Source: Mastigamoeba balamuthi (taxonomy: Eukaryota; Evosea; Mastigamoebida; Mastigamoebidae). Taken from it: 64,000 nt of DNA. Every line of letters begins with the position of its first letter. Position 1 is the first letter of the stretch. Positions 1 to 10,455 of the stretch are shown piece by piece. The stretch lies in NCBI GenBank assembly GCA_902651635.1, contig CACRSC010000040.1, positions 1 through 64,000 of the forward strand, given 5' to 3'. The notes beneath the pieces are model-generated. The model was given only the letters and a program-made list of their open reading frames with translations. It ran no database searches and was not told the origin of the DNA. Position numbers and translations under genes: made by a program.

Positions 1-8
1 CGGCGAAG

Positions 9-1751
9 ATGAAGCTGAGGCAGCTGCTGGCACCGCTCGTCGACTACAGGTACTTCGGGGCCCTGGCTGCCCTCCTCCTCGCGGGCGACGCGCTCCTCAA
101 CGTCGCCGTCATCAACATCGTGCCCTGTACGCCCGCCAGCCAGCCCCTACGCCAGATATCGCCAGATACCGCCCGATACCCGCCACGTCGAAATATCTGT
201 GTGACATCAGCAACGCGGTATCCCGGATTCCGGGTTGCGCAGATACGGAGATCGACTGGAAGGCGTACATGCAGGAGGTCGAGGGCTTCCTGGGCGGCGA
301 GCTCAACTACACGAAGATGCGCGGCGACACGGGGCCCCTGGTCTACCCCGCAGGTGTGTCCCTTCCCCGATTCCCGGAAAATATCTCCCCCCGCTGACCA
401 GAGAGAATCCCGCGATTCCGTTCCCGAAAAATATCGCGGAATATCAGGATTTCTCTACGTGTTCAGCGCCCTGCACGAGCTCACGGGCAGCGGCAGCAAT
501 GTGCGCCTGGCGCAGTACGTGTGGGCCGGGCTCTACGTGGCGGTGCTGGCGGCGTCGCTGGCTGTGTACCGGCGGGCGCGGCTGACGCCGCCGTGGGCCG
601 TCGTGCTGCTGTGCGCGTCGTACAGAATACACTCGATCTTCGCCCTCCGCCTCTTCAACGACTGCGTCGCCATGCTCCTCTGCTACTGCGCCGTCCTCCT
701 CTTCACGCGCAACCGCTGGTCCCTGGGCTGCGCCGCCTTCAGGTCCGCGCCCCGAATCAACTGATTTTGTTGCTTTGTTTTTATTGTTTTCCCCTCTAAG
801 TTTGTTGTGTTGTGTTTGCTTGTTGTCCCGGCGCTGCTGCTGGTGCTTGGCCCCTCTGCTGTAGCCTGGGGGTGTCGGTCAAGATGAACGTGCTGCTGTT
901 TGCGCCGGGGCTGTTGTGCCTGCTGCTGCAGCGCTTCGGCCTCTGGGGCACTGTGCCCAAGCTCTTCATCTGCGGGGCCCTCCAGCTGCTGCTGGGCCTG
1001 CCCTTCCTGCTCACGTACCCCTTCGAGTACATCAAGATGAGCTTCGACCTCGGTCCGTCCACCCTGCCCCCTCTCGCTCGCTCGCTCTCACTCACACGCG
1101 CGCTCGTGGCGGCAGGGAGGGTGTTCTTCCACGTGTGGACTGTCAACTGGAAGTTTGTGCCCGAGGAGCTCTTTGTCAGCAAGCAGTGGGCGCTGGCCCT
1201 GCTCGCCCTCCAGCTCGTCCTCCTCGCCCTCTTCGCGGCCCTCCGCTGGCGCCGCGTCCCCGCAGCCCGCGGGCCCTCTGACGCCCCCGGCAAGCTCCCC
1301 TCCTCGCGTGCTGCAGCCCCTCTGGCCCTCTCCGTGCCCACCTCCTCTCCCGCTGACTTGGTTTTTTTCTCGCAGACATTGTGGCGACGCTGTTCGTGAG
1401 CAACTTCGTGGGCATCGTGTGCGCGCGCTCGCTGCACTACCAGTTCTACGTGTGGTACTTCCACAGCATCCCGCTGCTGCTGTGGCAGACGCCCTACCAC
1501 TGGCTCTTCAAGTGCGCGCGCCCTCTGTGGCTCCGCAGCCTGCGGGCTCCTGCTCACGGCCGCGGCACCCGCCCAGGCTGCTGCTCTTTGTGCAGATCGA
1601 GGTCATGTGGAACGTGTACCCCAGCCAGCCGTGGAGCTCGGCGCTGCTGCTGGTGGCCCACGCGCTGCTGCTGGCCGGCATCGCGCTGCGCGACTGCTGG
1701 GCCGAGCCAGCGGCCTCTGCCCCCGCGCCCTCCAAGCCCAAGAAGGCCTGA
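9..1751 (+). CDS. ALG3: ALG3, Dol-P-Man:Man5GlcNAc2-PP-Dol alpha-1,3-mannosyltransferase
   Basis: Seven exons: 9-126, 243-353, 448-742, 865-1052, 1116-1307, 1376-1511, 1577-1751. Spliced, they give a multi-spanning membrane protein of about 390 aa. Family-typical blocks are visible: [10 protein letters not shown] across the first junction, [11 protein letters not shown], the HSIF.LRLFND loop, [45 protein letters not shown] and W.VYPS near the C-terminus. ALG3 adds the sixth mannose, the first from dolichyl-phosphate-mannose on the lumenal side of the ER, in N-glycan precursor assembly. The start at 9 gives an N-terminus of normal family length, but lies at the window edge, so an upstream exon cannot be excluded. 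Donors are GTACGC, GTGTGT, GTCCGC, GTCCGT, GTGCTG and GTGCGC. An AATAAA lies 152 bp after the stop. The first two introns are unusually rich in AATATC/GATATC words. Confidence 0.95.
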
Positions 1752-2284
1752 CGAGCCCCACGCCCACCGCCGCCGTCCCCCCGGCCCCCGCGCACCGCGT
1801 GCCAGAAAGGGGCAGCGGCGGCAGAAGCAGGGTTGGCGTTGCCTGTGCTGGTCTGTGGGAGATGTTGAAGTCGGTTGATTTGTGTGCAACAGCAACGCCA
1901 GCAATAAAGCAGAAGCAGGCAAAAGTGTGAACAAGCAAGCGTGAGGCCGTGTGCTTAGTAGCCGCCCGCAAGAGGGAGGCAGCGGCGGCAGGAGCGGAGT
2001 TGGCGTTGCCTGTGCGTGGGCCGGCTGGTCTGTGGGAGATGATTTCGTCGGTTGATAAGTGCGCAACAGCAACGTCAGCAATAAAGGGAAACAGGCAGAA
2101 GAGAACAAGAAACAAGAAACAGGCGTGTGACCCGCGTGTTGAGCAGCCGCCCGCCAGCGCGTGCCTCTCCCCCCTCCCGTCACGTCCGCGCCTCAGCTGC
2201 TGGTGGCCTGGAAGTGGGGGCTGGAGAGGGGGGGTGTCGACCCCCTCTCAGGAGCCCCACAGGCAGCAGGCAGCAGAGGCCTCC
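1752..2284. repeat. Tandem duplication of ALG3 3' flank with poly(A) signal
   Basis: Two diverged copies lie about 167 bp apart, at roughly 1811-1912 and 1978-2092. Both run from GGCAGCGGCGGCA through TTGGCGTTGCCTGTG, GGTCTGTGGGAGATG and CAACAGCAACG to GCAATAAAG, so each carries an AATAAA (1903-1908 and 2080-2085). The first may be the ALG3 3' UTR end. The rest of the interval up to the VAMP stop shows no gene. Confidence 0.75.
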
Positions 2285-2948
2285 TCACTTCTTGGTCTTG
2301 ACGACGGCGACGACGATGATGATGATGATGATGATGATGGTGACGATGATCCCCACGATGATCGCCGTCAGCTGTCGTCAGCGTGCGCCGTCCGGCGTGT
2401 CAGTTGCCTTGCGCGTGTGTGTGTGTTGTGTGTGTGGCGGGGGGGCACAGAGAGAGAGAGAGAGAGAGATGGAGAGAGGGATGGGATGGGATGCCTTGGC
2501 GTTCTGGCAGCACATGGCTCTCTTGAGGTCGGTGCTGCCCTTCTTGAAGCTCTCCGAGTGCTTGGCGAGGTCCTCTGGTGCGGGTGGGCGTGCTGTCAGT
2601 GCTGCTGCTGCTGCTGCTGCAGGAGGGCTTCTTGGGGAGGAGGTGTGTCTGTGTGGCTCGCCTGTCTTGGCCTGCAGTGTCTCGGCCCTCTCCATGTTGT
2701 CCAGCGTCTTCCCGATGTTCTGCTTCATGATCCCTGTGCCCCGGCCTCCCCGTCAGTGCTGCTGGGGGTGCTGGTGGGGCGCACCGGTGACCTCGTCCAC
2801 CTGCGCCTGCACGGTGGCCACTTTGCTCGGCGGCGTCGGTCTGCCCCCCACCCACGCCACGCCCCCTCGTCAGTCGCACCCCTTGCCCGCGCGCAGGGGA
2901 GTGGGTGGGCGCCAGGGGGGGAAGGGGGTGTGCGCACGTTGCTGACAT
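2285..2948 (-). CDS. VAMP/synaptobrevin-type R-SNARE (brevin-like)
   Basis: Five exons on the minus strand: 2948-2938, 2840-2785, 2733-2662, 2574-2495, 2371-2285. They splice in frame to 101 aa. A short N-terminus is followed by the SNARE helix (VQAQVDEVTGIMKQNIGKTL, then KTEDL and DLKRAMCCQNAK) and a C-terminal anchor of about 22 residues containing eight consecutive isoleucines, ending VKTKK. This is the brevin layout: no longin domain, tail-anchored, acting in vesicle fusion. The helix end and anchor start (RAMC..N.KLT) resemble VAMP7. The zero-layer position that normally holds arginine aligns with asparagine (codon at 2698-2696). Two introns start GTGCGC; the other two are GC-AG (AG|GCGAGC, AG|GCATCC). 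The poly-Ile stretch is encoded by an (ATC)n microsatellite. Confidence 0.93.
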
Positions 2949-3461
2949 GGCTGCTTCTTTGTGCCCGCACTCGGCGTCTCTTGTGTGTGGGGGCTCCGCA
3001 CGCTCGATTTGGAAAATCCCCTCTATCTCTTGATTTTATTTACTCTTGCAAATCTGAGTAATCTTGCCTGCGGGGGGTGTCACCAGACGGCAATCACCAG
3101 AGCAGCACCTTGAGCGAGACGTAACATACACAACCTTTAGTAACATTGGTGGCACTGGAGATCGGCCTGCATCGCTCTTGTGATCGTCCTGGCCCACGTG
3201 CTGGCCGCAGGTGCCTTGCACAAGGTTGCTGCTCTTCTGATTGCCAGCTTGGCACTGGTCGTCTTGAGCACAGCTGCTGTGCCATGTGGGTCAGAAGTCC
3301 ACGGGAGGAGTCGATGGCCAGGTCCACAGGGTTCACAGCCTCTGTGGTCAAATGGAGCTATGAGGGGTCCATCTGCATTGAGTCCCGAGGAGCGGTCCCA
3401 GTAGTGCCTGCGGCGGAGGACACGCTTGGGACCCATGGGCACAGGGTCAGCCAAACTGAAT
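2949..3461. other. Intergenic; part of the 3.3-5.5 kb duplicated block
   Basis: No gene is recognised. From about 3370 to 3480 it matches 4820-4935: both carry GTAGTGCCTGCGGCGGAGG, a CGCTTGGG block and a run ending TGAATTCAA. This marks the 3' flank shared by two copies of a duplicated minus-strand gene. Confidence 0.6.
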
Positions 3462-3905
3462 TCAAGTCGATTGATATACTATTAATTTTGTGTATGATAA
3501 ATGAAAAATGGGTTGGCTAGTCAACAAAACCTGCACGGGATGGACCAAGCACTGCAGGACCAGAGTGGCCTCAGCTTTCTGCAGGGTCACCCGCTGCGCC
3601 AGTGCCTCCAGCCGCCACTGCTCCAGTTTTGCCTCCACCTCTGTCTGGATTGCCTGCAGATGAGCCTTGACCGCCTGCGTTTGTGCCTGGATCTCCTGAA
3701 GTTGGGCCTGGACCGCCTGCGCCTGCTCACGGGCTGCCTGTGCACGTGCCTGGGCTGCCTGCAGCTGGACCTCCAATTGCTGGATGAGCTGCCTGTTCTG
3801 TGCCTCTTTGTCGGCAACCACAGGGACTTGTGCCTCAGAAGGCATGGCGACCTTGTGCTGCTCCTGGCCCTGCTGCTCGGACTTCGCAGGCTGCTGCTGC
3901 TGCAT
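3462..3905 (-). CDS. Gln/Ala-rich coiled-coil protein, copy 1
   Basis: An open frame of 147 aa begins MQQQQPAKSEQQ and runs as heptad-like repeats of the type QLQAAQARAQAAREQAQAVQ up to about residue 110, then a short hydrophobic tail. Composition is Gln, Ala and Glu-rich and predicts a long coiled coil; no enzyme motif is seen. The region upstream on the same strand (about 4010-4110) holds RPWRSW.ALRV, also present upstream of the second copy, and ATCAATTGA, so a 5' exon plus intron is possible. The family is not recognised. A role as a structural or adaptor protein would be a guess. Confidence 0.5.
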   Translation of the reverse strand: MQQQQPAKSEQQGQEQHKVAMPSEAQVPVVADKEAQNRQLIQQLEVQLQAAQARAQAAREQAQAVQAQLQEIQAQTQAVKAHLQAIQTEVEAKLEQWRLEALAQRVTLQKAEATLVLQCLVHPVQVLLTSQPIFHLSYTKLIVYQST

Positions 3906-4139
3906 CGTGCGGGAATGATCAGAATCGAGCACACAGTTGGGGGGAAGGCGATGTATATGTGTGTGCCCTAAAAAATCTGCCCCATTGTGGTCAATTGATG
4001 TGCCCCCCTGGCGGATCACCTGGCTGCTGCAACACAGCACACGCAGAGCGTGCCAAGACCGCCAAGGCCGCGTTCTCGGGGCTGTGTGCGGCGTGGTCTC
4101 CTCGGCCCGGGGCAGTGCGGCAGCCCAGCCCGCCACCCG

Positions 4140-4290
4140 GTGTCACATCAGCAAAAATCCTGTTGTTGATGTCACGCGAATCTGCAGGGGTGGGCTCAGG
4201 GGCGAGGGCGATCCTGTCGTGGACGGCCCCGTAGCGCAGGAAGTCCGCCGAGGCTTGTATGCGGGAGCTCCGCACGTTCGAATGGGAAAT
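4140..4290 (-). pseudogene. CDC26-like fragment with an internally inverted segment
   Basis: Minus-strand reading gives VHDRIALAPEPTPADSRDIN, then NRIF, matching the C-terminal half of the CDC26 gene at 11.8-12.0 kb. Immediately 5', the segment reading ASADFLRYGA matches about 30 bp that occur in the CDC26 gene in the opposite orientation (plus strand, about 11894-11923). No CDC26 N-terminus is present. This looks like a rearranged partial copy with a local inversion, not a working gene. Confidence 0.55.
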
Positions 4291-4560
4291 CTCCTGATAT
4301 TTATGCCGCAGAATCTGAGCAATACCGCCCCTGCATGCAGGGCTGCTGGTGTTGAGAGCAGGCGGCCTCTGAGACCGCCCTGAGCAAAACCAAAACTGTG
4401 TTGACCGCGGGCGGTGGGCCGCGTGCGGGCGCTGTCGGTGGGGGCCTTCTACATACAACACTGGGGGGGCGCTGTGTGTCGTGTGTGTGCGTGTGGCCGC
4501 TCCCCCTCCCCGCGAATGGAGCACAGGCGAGGAGGGGGGAGGGGCGCGTGGCAGAGCCTG

Positions 4561-4664
4561 CGCATCGCCCTCGTCGGGTCCGCCCTGCTGCTAGTGTTCC
4601 TGGGCAACTTGTGCAGCAGGAACACTAGCAGCACGGCGGACACGACGAGGGCGAGGGCGATGCG
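4561..4664. repeat. Fold-back palindrome 1
   Basis: Left arm 4561-4602 and right arm 4617-4664 are near-perfect inverted copies separated by 14 nt. The inner arm CTGCTGCTAGTGTTCCTG pairs with CAGGAACACTAGCAG. A few mismatches and one extra short GC block are present in the right arm. Confidence 0.9.
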
Positions 4665-4739
4665 GACGCGGCTCTCAGAAATCCAGAGGGGGAGCCGAGG
4701 TCCCTGCGGAGGTCCCTGCGGAGGGCCCTGCGGAGGTCC

Positions 4740-5450
4740 CTGCGCTGCCCTCGCCTCCTCCGCGGCCGCTGCAGCCGGCGCCACGGGGTCCGCCGCCTCC
4801 TCGGTGGTCGGGATCTGCGCAGAGTCCAGCTCCATCGAACCGCGCGCAGCGGTCGCGGTAGTGCCTGCGGCGGAGGGCGTGCTTGGGGCCTGCGGTGGCG
4901 CAGAGTCAGCCGTACACATTGAATTCAAATTGGGAATTGAATTACTAAAGAGGGGGGGGGGCAATCGACGAGCGTAGGTGCAGCGCCGCGTGCCTCTGCT
5001 GCTACACACCTGCGCAGGACGGGCCGGGCCCAGCGAGCGCTGCAGGACCAGAGCGGCCTCGACTTCCTGCCGCGACTGCGCCTGGACCGCCTGCGGCTGG
5101 GCCTGCAACTGCTGGATGAGCTGCTGCTGCTGCGGGGGTCAGCTCCTCGTCGTCCACCACATGTGGACGTCTGCCGCTGCCGCAGCAGGAGGTCGCCCCC
5201 CGCCCCCCCGTGGCGGTAGCGGCAGACGTCCACATGTGGTGGATGACGAGGAGCCGACCCCGCAGCAGCAGCTCATCCAGCAGGACGTCGCCCCGCCTCC
5301 CGTGCTCCTGGTCCTGCTGCTCGGGCTACTCGGGCTGCTACTGCTGCTGCTGCTGCTTCGTGCGGGGGGCGATCTCGAAAAGAGTGCGTGGCAGATACGC
5401 GGTGTTGATATGTGTGCCCCATTAAAATCCGCCCCGGTGATCAATTGATG
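4740..5450 (-). pseudogene. Gln-rich coiled-coil gene, copy 2 (rearranged)
   Basis: This is a diverged duplicate of 3.3-4.1 kb. Shared blocks in the same order are the GTAGTGCCTGCGGCGGAGG flank, GCAGGACCAGAG.GGCCTC, a minus-strand Gln-rich reading (AQPQAVQAQSRQEVEAALVL), a CTG-rich stretch near 5340, the ATCAATTGA-containing presumed intron (about 5400-5460) and the RPWRSWLALRVCS reading upstream (about 5460-5570). The coding part is interrupted by stop codons and carries palindrome 2, so it is probably non-functional. Confidence 0.5.
5109..5283. repeat. Fold-back palindrome 2
   Basis: Arms 5109-5183 and 5213-5283 are inverted copies of about 72 bp with a 29-nt spacer. CTGCTGGATGAGCTGCTGCT on the left matches AGCAGCAGCTCATCCAGCAG on the right; CACATGTGGACGTCTGCCGC matches GCGGCAGACGTCCACATGTG. 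A few single mismatches and small length differences occur. It lies inside the copy-2 coiled-coil sequence. Confidence 0.9.
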
Positions 5451-5759
5451 CGCCTACGAACGGATCGTCTGGGCTGCTGCGCCGCTGCACACGCGCAGAG
5501 CGAGCCAGGACCGCCAAGGCCGCGCTCTCGGGTGGCCGTGTGCGGCGGTGCGCATTCGGCCCGGTGCCCACAGGCCCCTCCCGGGAGAGATTTCCTTTGG
5601 CGCTCTTTGGAAGGGGCGGTGGTGCCACGTGGCACGAATTCCGTCGCCATGATGGGAGGGTTTTCCCTTAAGGCCTGCCACGTGGCGCATTCTGAGGTGG
5701 CGAGCATAGCTCCCTCGCACACACAGGTGGCGGATGGCCTCTGCACACCTGCCGGCACT

Positions 5760-6900
5760 CGAGAGCGTCTGCACGAGCTCCCAGCACCGCGTGGGCCGCT
5801 GGCTCGCTCAAGGCCTACCCACAGTCCTGCGCGTACCCCACGGCCTCCTGCAGCGCCTGCAGGGTCTCGTCTATGCCCTCGCGGTGCTCCAGGACGTTGG
5901 CCTGCCCTGTGAGCGCGTCCAGCCGCAGGCGCGGGTCATGGTGGGCCTGCGCGACGGCGATGGAGGCCGTGTAGGCCCGCAGCGACTTTTCCCAGTCGCC
6001 CGCGTCGTGGTGCGCTGCCTCCAGCGCCAGCATCAGGTAGCCCTCGAGGGCCCCGCAGGATATTGGCCCTGCAGCTCAGGGGGAACGAGGCGCAAGACGA
6101 ACGAGGAGCACTTGGAGGCCGTGGCGACGGCGTGCGCGGGGTCGCCGAGCCGTGGCGCAGTCGTACCTCACTGCAGTGGGGCGTCGGAAGTGCTCGGGCG
6201 TTCGCCTCGCACCCCGCAGTGCCAGTGCCAGCGCCTTGCTAGCGGCCTCAGCCCTGCCCAGGCGAGCCAGCAGCTGCGCGTGCATCGCCAGCGCGCAGGC
6301 CCTGTGCGCCCTGCGCCAGTGCGGGCGGTGGCCTTCAGGGCCTGCGAGATGAGGGAGAGGGCCGAGTCGTGGCTCTGGAGCTACGCGGCCGCGCGGGCGG
6401 CAGCACGCAGTCCTCGTCGCTGTCGGGACCGAGGCCCCCGAGAGGTGCACAGCCGCCTTGCGCGCCCAGCGGCCCGTCACCACGGGGCCCACAAGTGCGT
6501 GGGCCGCAGCGACGGCAATGCCGCTACTCGCAGCGTCGCTCTTGGCCTCGCGCTTGACTGCGTCGGTGACGGCGGCCTGCAGGGCCTCGAGGGCCGCATG
6601 GGTGTCGCCAGAGGCCAGCCGGATAGCGCCCACGGCAACGCGGTGCAGCCGCGAGACGCAAGGTCCATGCGGAAGGCGCCGGAGGGCCTGGGACGCCCGG
6701 TCCAGGCACGGCCGCGTGGGCTCCATGACTCCCGTGGCTGCACAGGTGATGGCGAGGCGCTGGCAGAGGCGCTGGAGCTCTCGGCGTGGTGCGACCACGT
6801 GGGGGCGGCGGCCCTCTGCAAGTGCACGTTGATCATGCCGTCACGTGACCCCCGTGCGCTGCGACGCTCTGGTGGCCCACGGCCACCACCTAGGGGCACC
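5760..6900 (-). pseudogene. TPR-like protein remnant
   Basis: Minus-strand segments look like tetratricopeptide helices: near 5815-6033 ALEAAHHDAGDWEKSLRAYT with ALTGQANVLEHREGIDETLQ, and near 6580-6640 ASGDTHAALEALQAAV. Alanine, leucine and arginine-rich helix pairs continue between them, but the reading shifts frame more than once and stops interrupt it. Either several introns were missed or, more likely, the gene has decayed. It resembles kinesin-light-chain or generic TPR scaffolds; no specific assignment is possible. Confidence 0.45.
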
Positions 6901-7076
6901 TTTGATCGACGCGAAGTTCGGGTTCATGAGGGTGTCGATCAGAGGCTGATCGATGCCTGCTCGACGGGTCTGAGAGACGGGCGGCTGGTCGACAAACGAA
7001 AGCGACGAGATGGGGAAAAGCGCCCCTGATAGACCTGTTAATCCACAGCACAGAGCGACGGGCAGTAGCGTAATTA

Positions 7077-10000
7077 TTGGACACACTGCCTGCCCGGCGT
7101 CCCGGCTACCTCCCCCAACAGAACACTGCGAAGAACGAGATGGCAACCAAGCGCCCGTGCCCGGAGACCAACCCCGCCCCTGCCGCCAAGCGACCCACGT
7201 GCCACTCTTCCGCTGCACCGCCTTCTTCTCTCTCCCTCCCTCGGTACTCAAGTAACAATTGTGCAGCCCCACGTAAAGTGCGCCCGCGACGGCTCTCGCG
7301 CCCGGCGCTAGGGCCGCTCCTAGGGCCGCCGTTAAAAGGGCCGCTAGGACTCAACCGAGGGTATCGCCTGCCGAACTGTGCGCAGTGGCGAAGGCAGATA
7401 AGGCTGCTGCAGTGCGCAGTTGTGCCACCGAGGACGCCGCAGAGGCCTCGCGCCACCTCGAGCCGCCAGCACTCAACGCTGCTGCTGCTGCGGCGGCAGC
7501 GGCACCGGCAGCGTGCGAACCTGCATCCGTTGCCGGAGGACGACTCAGCCGCTGAGGAGGATATCGCCCTTATGACCGCGGGAGATCGGTGGTGCACGTG
7601 CCACGTGTGTACCAAGAACGGCAAGCACTGCGGGAGTTGGGTGTCGCCGCGCAAGTACAACACGCACAAGTCGGAGGAAGCGGCGGCTCCACTGCCAGAA
7701 TGCGGCACGGAAGCAGGAGTGCAGGGCGAGGGCATGCCCGTGGACAGCGAACCGGCGTACACTGCAGACATGCAGGACCGGCTGACCGAGCCACTGGCCG
7801 CAGGTGCACACCAGAGGCCCACATTTCTAAACGGTTTGACTAGGTGCGCCTCTAGAGGCGGCGAGGGCAGGGGGCGACCCAGAGATGCCCGTGGAACTGC
7901 CCGAGCCGGAGAAGCTTACTGAGCAGTTCACAAACGCCAAAGCCGTCCCTGGTTGCTACTGCACAATCGCGCTTCTCCATCGCCAACACTCACATCTGTC
8001 CATCAGATCTCAACTGGAAGCGTCGGATTGTGGCTGTGATGCTACAGCTCATGCTGCACTTGGCTTCCTCGGCAAAAGTCCCTCGATTTGCCTTGGGGAT
8101 CATCCTGCGTCTCCTGTGCATGACTCTCTGCCTGGCTGGTGTCATTGCCAGGGACGAGCACTTGTGCCACGACATTAGCAGGACCCGCCAACAGCTGGAT
8201 GTGATACACATCCATGGGCTCAAGTGCTTAGCCGTTTGCCCAAATGTGAAATGCTGCATGACATACAGGCTCTCTGAGCTCGTGTCACAGCGTGTTTGCA
8301 GTGCTTGCAACGAGTGCTTGGTCGTTCAGCATGGTAAGTCACTTCACCCTAGAAAAGGTCTGCTATCACATCCCAATCACGTCATGGCTCGATTACCTGG
8401 AAAGGCAGAAGGACGTTCGCACAAAGCTGCTAACTACTGGGAACACATCTTTAAAGGACAGGAGTACACTCATCCCCTGTCCAGCAGCTGCCTCTTACCA
8501 TGCAGCCACAGAGTTCACAGATGTGTGGGACGGAGCTCACCTGAAGAAGCCTTGCTTGAGGCGGTTCGTGTACATGCTAATGCTTACTCTTGACTGGTTC
8601 TCGCCATACAAGAGGGAGCCACATTCCGTGGGCCTCATTTTCATGTCAATTCTAAATCTGCCACGGCACTTGCACTTTTCTCCTGGTATCACTCCCCTTC
8701 CACATTAACTGTTAGGACTAATTTACTTTAACACAGAGAGGACGCCATTGGTCCTCATAATCCCGGGAGCCACAGAGCCAACAGGGGACACTATCAATGC
8801 ATATCTGCATGTTGTTATCAAGGAAATCAAGAAGCTGGAGAAGGTGCAGGACAGTGTGACTGGTAAACTGCGAGGGTGTGTGGCCATTGTTGCAGGTGAC
8901 ATGCCCATCTTGTGAAAGATGATTGGATGGAAAGAACATTGCCATGCCCAGGGGTGCCATTACTGCATGTTTGTCTCCACGGATGGCAACTACCATGACA
9001 CCATTAGCAAGACTCATACACATGCAGATGTATGTCTTCGGATGACTTTGTAGATTGCCACTCACCATTCTCCAACAGCTGTTGGCAAAAGCCATTCTTT
9101 ACAAGGAGGCAAAAACACGCAAGGCAAAAGATGAGCTGTTCACCAACAACTCTATCAGGTTGCATGTCATTACACTTTCACCACTCTCACGTTGTGTTTT
9201 CAAATAAGATGGACGGAGTTGTTTGTGCTAGAAGGCTTTGACTACATTGACTCTATTGCAATAGAGCCTGTGCATACTGTACTCCTGAACCTTACAGAGA
9301 TGCATCTGTGTCACCTTCTAGAGACTGTGACCATGAAACAGGGGAAGAGAGAGTTTGTGAATAGGGCCATATGTGTGTTCTCACTATTGCATCACATTCT
9401 AATGAACTGTAGATGTATCTGAGAACATCCCCAGTAACATGAATGGCATATCAGTGTCTTTCTGGTGCAGGGAGGAGCTTTCATTGTCAAGCTTGAAAGC
9501 CATGGAAATAAAGTGCTTTGTAGAGCACTATATGTTCTATTGCTTGTACGATCTGGTTCATGATGATAAGGTGTGCATCTACTTGCCTTTCTGTTTTACA
9601 CACTTGCATTCTACAGGTCCACAAGTCAATGAGAAAGCTATTCAACATCGTGCATCTCACTTTCCTGCACGTTCACATGGAAGAAACGTTAAGGTATTAT
9701 CATTTGTACCTTGCACAGATGTTCAACTCAGGTGATCATCCCCAGTTGGCTCCAGGAAGCTCTGATCAACCACCATACTGCATTCAATGCTACACACAAA
9801 GAAGTCACACCTTCCATGCATATGGAATTGCACTTTCCACAGTGCATAAGGCGCTATGGACCTGGTATGACTGGGTGGGAACTTCAAACATGAAGTGATG
9901 TGCTCACGCTGTCCATCAGTGTATGGGTGGTGGTTGCTGCCAATGGAGTGCCTTATCAAGTGAGTGAAACATGTAAACCTGGGCCAGGTAAACATAGAAT

Positions 10001-10455
10001 TCATGCTGCTGCAAGACTATTGTGATTGATTAGCTCTTAGTGCATACCACATCCCTCATCTTCATTCTGTGCACACTCATAATGCCCATCAGATGCAGAG
10101 TGCTGAAGTGAGTGAGGGTCTTGAGGAGGACAACTCATGCTTTGATCACATTCATGAGATCAGATCATTGCTGTCTCATCAGCATTCAGCACATGTCAAG
10201 TTGCTGTCACAGTCAAAGTGTTCTAAAGCCCGCCTTGACATTATGGATGTACTTGTTCTAGCTAGAGATGGGAACTGTACTGTTAAAGATGCTCATCTGT
10301 TCAGAGTCACTGAGTTTCTTCGCTGTATTGTATTTTGCATGTTATATCTGGCTCTATGTGAAGGCTTCCCCCCTGTATTGATCCCGAATGTAATCTCCCA
10401 TACAATTGAACACAGCTACAGATTTTTCATGATCTCAGCCACAGATTTTTCGTGA
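7077..10455 (+). mobile_element. CACTA (En/Spm) DNA transposon remnant, Tnp2-type transposase
   Basis: An N-terminal Cys/His segment (about 7590-7670, CTCHVCTKNGKHCGSW...H) is of the kind that precedes the Tnp2 domain. Tnp2 blocks follow in order: LTLDWFSPYKREPHSVGLIF (8584-8643), then ILNLPR, IIPGATEPTGDTINAYL (about 8757-8807), GDMPI, HCHAQGCHYC (about 8938-8967) and FDYIDSIAIEPVHTVLLNLT (about 9236-9295). The last matches the FD.I..IPID..H..LLG signature. In-frame stops and frame changes interrupt the reading (for example a TGA after GDMPIL near 8913), so it is dead. Related-looking coding may extend to 10455. I found no clear CACTA termini or target-site duplication. Confidence 0.75.

Noticed and set aside
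2300-2345. Plus-strand poly-Asp coding run
   Set aside because: It is the complement of the ATC repeat encoding the VAMP anchor on the minus strand, where homology is decisive.
8335-8353. 19-bp intron (GTAAG...CTAG) in the CACTA transposase
   Set aside because: Too short for spliceosomal removal; the frame can be read through here and the gene is decayed.
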